Shown here: positions 12,544 to 13,198 of the stretch, piece after piece
Layout: every line of letters begins with the position of its first letter
Numbering within the stretch: position 1 is the first letter of the stretch
Origin: Bacteroidota bacterium
GTDB taxonomy: Bacteria > Bacteroidota > Bacteroidia > Chitinophagales > UBA10324
Assembly (NCBI GenBank): GCA_003455275.1
Contig: DMRR01000223.1
Span: 1,286-14,483, forward strand
Length of the DNA: 13,198 nucleotides
Reading direction: 5' to 3'
Made by a program: the position numbers and the translations under genes
Notes under the pieces: model-generated
Told to the model about the DNA's origin: nothing
Databases searched by the model: none
What the model saw: only the letters and a program-made list of their open reading frames with translations

Positions 12544-13198
12544 TTAAATCCAGATTCTGATTTGTGCAATTTTACAATCAGAAAGTTTAGGAGCCTGATC
12601 TGGCATTGGAATCCAGCCTAGCTGATGATTTATTGAACCAAGCAAGCTTCCATTAATTACAGCATTATAAACTTCTGAATAGGTTTCAAGTTTTATGTTT
12701 CCGGAGTCGCTGCACATTTGATGACAACCCACACAGTTGTCCTTTAATATTGGCTTGACTACGCCGCTATAGGTCACATTTGAAGTATCGCATAATTCAT
12801 CGCAGTAAAGATTTTTTGCTCCCTGTAAAATCCATTTTTTTATTAAAGCAATCTGCATGCTATCTAGTGCATTGCATGGAGTTGGGGGCATTCTATCATC
12901 AGGGTCGCCATTAAGAATTGAATGAATTATTTTTCCTGAATCAGGAAAGAAAGCAAAAACCTGATTGCTCATCATTATGTTTTGATAAGTATTAAGTATA
13001 TATCCGTCTTTATGCGATTGAGCATCATGACAATGGCTTGAAGCGCAGGTTGAAACAAAAATCGGAAGTACTTGCTGGCTGAAATAAACAGAGTCAGGAG
13101 AACAAGGTGGTTGTGTTGTATGATGGGATGTATCGCCGGGCCCAGTAATAGGGGGTTGAACAGGATGTTTGCATGAAAAACTAAGAATCGATATAAAA
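12544..13198 (-). CDS. Diheme c-type cytochrome lipoprotein, N-terminus beyond window edge
   Basis: The frame stays open from the right edge to TAA 12544-12546: 217 residues without the true start. The ATG at 12975 is internal, because the frame upstream of it encodes a heme site. The visible N-terminus FISILSFSC is the end of a lipoprotein signal peptide (Cys codon 13171-13173), followed by a Pro/Thr/His-rich linker. Domain 1 has the heme motif C-ASSH-C-H (CX4CH, 13027-13047) with a later RMPP for the Met ligand and ends in KKWILQGAKN. Domain 2 has CVGCH (12721-12735) with IPMPD. Both have extra flanking Cys that may pair. The protein is probably an envelope electron carrier. The last residues are odd: TAA falls inside the conserved WI-x-x-GA-x-N tail, and GAT GGT GCC CCG GAT AAT TAA (D-G-A-P-D-N-stop) continues in frame, down to 12523. 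Confidence 0.85.
   Translation of the reverse strand, partial: FISILSFSCKHPVQPPITGPGDTSHHTTQPPCSPDSVYFSQQVLPIFVSTCASSHCHDAQSHKDGYILNTYQNIMMSNQVFAFFPDSGKIIHSILNGDPDDRMPPTPCNALDSMQIALIKKWILQGAKNLYCDELCDTSNVTYSGVVKPILKDNCVGCHQMCSDSGNIKLETYSEVYNAVINGSLLGSINHQLGWIPMPDQAPKLSDCKIAQIRIWI

Noticed and set aside
12544..12975. Cytochrome gene starting at ATG 12975
   Set aside because: The frame stays open upstream to the window edge and encodes a further heme motif and a lipoprotein-like Cys, so this ATG is internal.
1..13198. CRISPR array, tRNA/rRNA gene, insertion sequence or prophage
   Set aside because: I found no regularly spaced direct repeats with unique spacers, no tRNA-like cloverleaf or rRNA sequence, no transposase motif and no phage gene in either strand by eye.

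Overview
The window is an AT-rich stretch of a bacterial chromosome, almost certainly from the phylum Bacteroidota and probably a lineage near Chitinophagales or Sphingobacteriales (inference). The grounds are the families present (a DUF5777 beta-barrel protein, Bacteroidota-type DnaX and EttA, an orphan HsdR-N nuclease-like protein), starts without Shine-Dalgarno sequences, and several perfect copies of the Bacteroidota -7 promoter element TAnnTTTG. It is gene-dense: no gene-free stretch exceeds about 210 bases, and there are no rRNA or tRNA genes, CRISPR arrays, insertion sequences or phage genes.

Layout. 1-326 (+): C-terminal end of a UbiD-family decarboxylase, probably of menaquinone synthesis. 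398-2173 (+): an OmpR/PhoB-type response regulator and its histidine kinase, closed by a terminator. 2375-4138 (+): dnaX, the clamp-loader subunit, with an A10 run after the ATPase core. 4229-4654 (+): a small lipoprotein, with a strong terminator between it and the convergent pair trmD plus an HsdR-N-like nuclease gene (5867-4705, -). 5929-6240 (+): a small TPR protein divergent from trmD. 6327-7043 (+): an exported protein of unknown function with its own terminator. 7138-8016 (+): an EamA-type transporter. 8147-9820 (+): ettA, an ABC-F translation factor, preceded by a 14-bp degenerate tandem repeat.

The right end, read on the minus strand, is a cell-envelope module. It starts with a diheme c-type cytochrome lipoprotein that runs off the window edge, then a monoheme c-type lipoprotein, a membrane-anchored OB-fold protein and a YceI-family protein, tightly packed or overlapping and closed by a terminator. 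After that comes a DUF5777 beta-barrel protein with its own promoter-like box, followed 6 bp later by a small three-helix membrane protein. The predicted products cover outer membrane, lipid-anchored heme carriers and a lipid- or quinone-binding lipocalin-like fold, so a shared envelope redox or isoprenoid-related role is plausible but unproven. This module is the least understood part of the window.

The observations most worth a second look are: the A10 run in dnaX, where either frame change gives an almost immediate stop and so a short gamma-like product; a TAA stop inside the conserved C-terminal tail of the diheme cytochrome, with the expected tail still readable in frame after it; the cytochrome-OB-fold-YceI-DUF5777 cluster itself; and -7-like boxes sitting only 5-8 nt before several start codons, which suggests leaderless mRNAs.
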